This document shows, piece after piece, positions 14,660 to 14,850 of a stretch of DNA of 14,850 nt (position 1 is the first letter of the stretch; every line of letters starts with the position of its first letter). Below the pieces are notes generated by a model. The model had not been told where the DNA came from and made no database searches. It was given only the letters and a program-made list of their open reading frames with translations. This DNA comes from CAZGSN01 sp964371655 (lineage in GTDB: Bacteria > Desulfobacterota > Binatia > HRBIN30). The position numbers were made by a program, and so were the translations under genes. The stretch is from assembly GCA_964371655.1 (NCBI GenBank), contig CAYJOD010000126.1:1-14850 (forward strand), in the 5' to 3' direction.

Positions 14660-14706
14660 CCCCTCGCCCGCGCCAATTCCGGCGCGGGAGAGGGTTAGGG
14701 TGAGGG
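14660..14706 (+). repeat. REP-like palindromic unit, left copy
   Basis: CCCGCGCC (14667-14674) pairs perfectly with GGCGCGGG (14681-14688) around AATTCC. After one mismatch the stem continues for five more pairs, out to 14661 and 14694. The unit ends with TTAGGGTGAGGG. Its reverse complement shares the blocks CCCTCACCC and CCCTCTCCCGC with the right copy. It resembles dispersed intergenic CCCTCACCC/CCCTCTCCC elements that I recall from many environmental genomes. The copy number in this genome cannot be seen from one window. Confidence 0.7.
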
Positions 14707-14771
14707 CCGTCGGATGTCCCCGCACTCCGGAGCGCTGCGGCGGACGTGCGGAGCAAGCAATGAAGTCGGAT

Positions 14772-14814
14772 CCCTCACCCCGGCCCTCTCCCGCAGGTGA
14801 TGCGGGAGAGGGGG
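14772..14814 (-). repeat. REP-like palindromic unit, right copy in inverse orientation
   Basis: CCCTCTCCCGC (14784-14794) and GCGGGAGAGGG (14802-14812) form a perfect 11-base stem around AGGTGAT. The preceding CCCTCACCC matches the reverse complement of the left copy's tail. Together the two copies, 65 bases apart, make a head-to-head pair like a BIME. No T-run follows, so any termination role is uncertain. Confidence 0.7.
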
Positions 14815-14850
14815 TGCTTCCAAACACCGGCGCTGCTTGGGTTGCGGGCG

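Noticed and set aside
14453..14827. Minus-strand open frame of 124 codons after ilvC
   Set aside because: It reads through the palindromic repeats and the end of ilvC and is explained by their GC-rich sequence.
14569..14850. CRISPR array
   Set aside because: There are only two related units, in opposite orientation, with internal palindromes. This does not fit direct repeats with spacers.

Overview
This 14.85 kb window is GC-rich bacterial chromosome with every recognisable gene on the + strand. The gene complement (Rho, EF-Ts, RseP with one visible PDZ domain, a class I ketol-acid reductoisomerase, a YdcH-type protein) and the gene order point to a Gram-negative bacterium. The run rpsB-tsf-pyrH-frr-uppS-cdsA-rseP-tsaB followed by ilvN-ilvC resembles the order I recall from Deltaproteobacteria/Desulfobacterota such as Geobacter, so a member of that broad assemblage (for example Binatota or another uncultured lineage) is my best guess. 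This rests on memory of synteny and not on a search.

Region 1 (about 218-4679) is accessory and envelope-related. A hexapeptide sugar N-acetyltransferase overlaps by one base a DPM1-like family 2 glycosyltransferase. A large polytopic GT-C/PMT-type glycosyltransferase follows. The pairing suggests that the GT2 makes a polyprenyl-phosphate sugar which the membrane enzyme uses. After it comes an exported formylglycine-generating-enzyme-fold protein that lacks both catalytic cysteines.

Region 2 (about 4841-12658) is the housekeeping core. rho has two promoter candidates and a conventional ribosome binding site. Then comes a tightly packed series: rpsB and tsf (translation), pyrH (UMP kinase), frr (ribosome recycling), uppS (undecaprenyl diphosphate synthase), cdsA (CDP-diacylglycerol synthase), rseP (site-2 protease) and tsaB (tRNA t6A). 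Many junctions overlap or are only a few bases apart. dxr, often found between cdsA and rseP, is absent.

Region 3 (about 12689-14568) has its own promoter candidate, with an inverted repeat overlapping the proposed -10. It holds a small YdcH-like coiled-coil gene, ilvN (regulatory subunit of acetohydroxyacid synthase) and ilvC. The catalytic subunit gene ilvB, usually just upstream of ilvN, is missing.

Region 4 (14569-14850) has no convincing gene. It holds two related palindromic units in opposite orientation, resembling a dispersed REP-like intergenic repeat pair.

Most of the window is ordinary core genome and I see no new defence or mobile system. The points most worth following are the cysteine-less FGE-fold protein, the ydcH gene in place of ilvB behind a palindromic promoter, the GT2/GT-C pair, substitutions in CdsA, UppS and IlvC motifs, and the terminal repeat pair.
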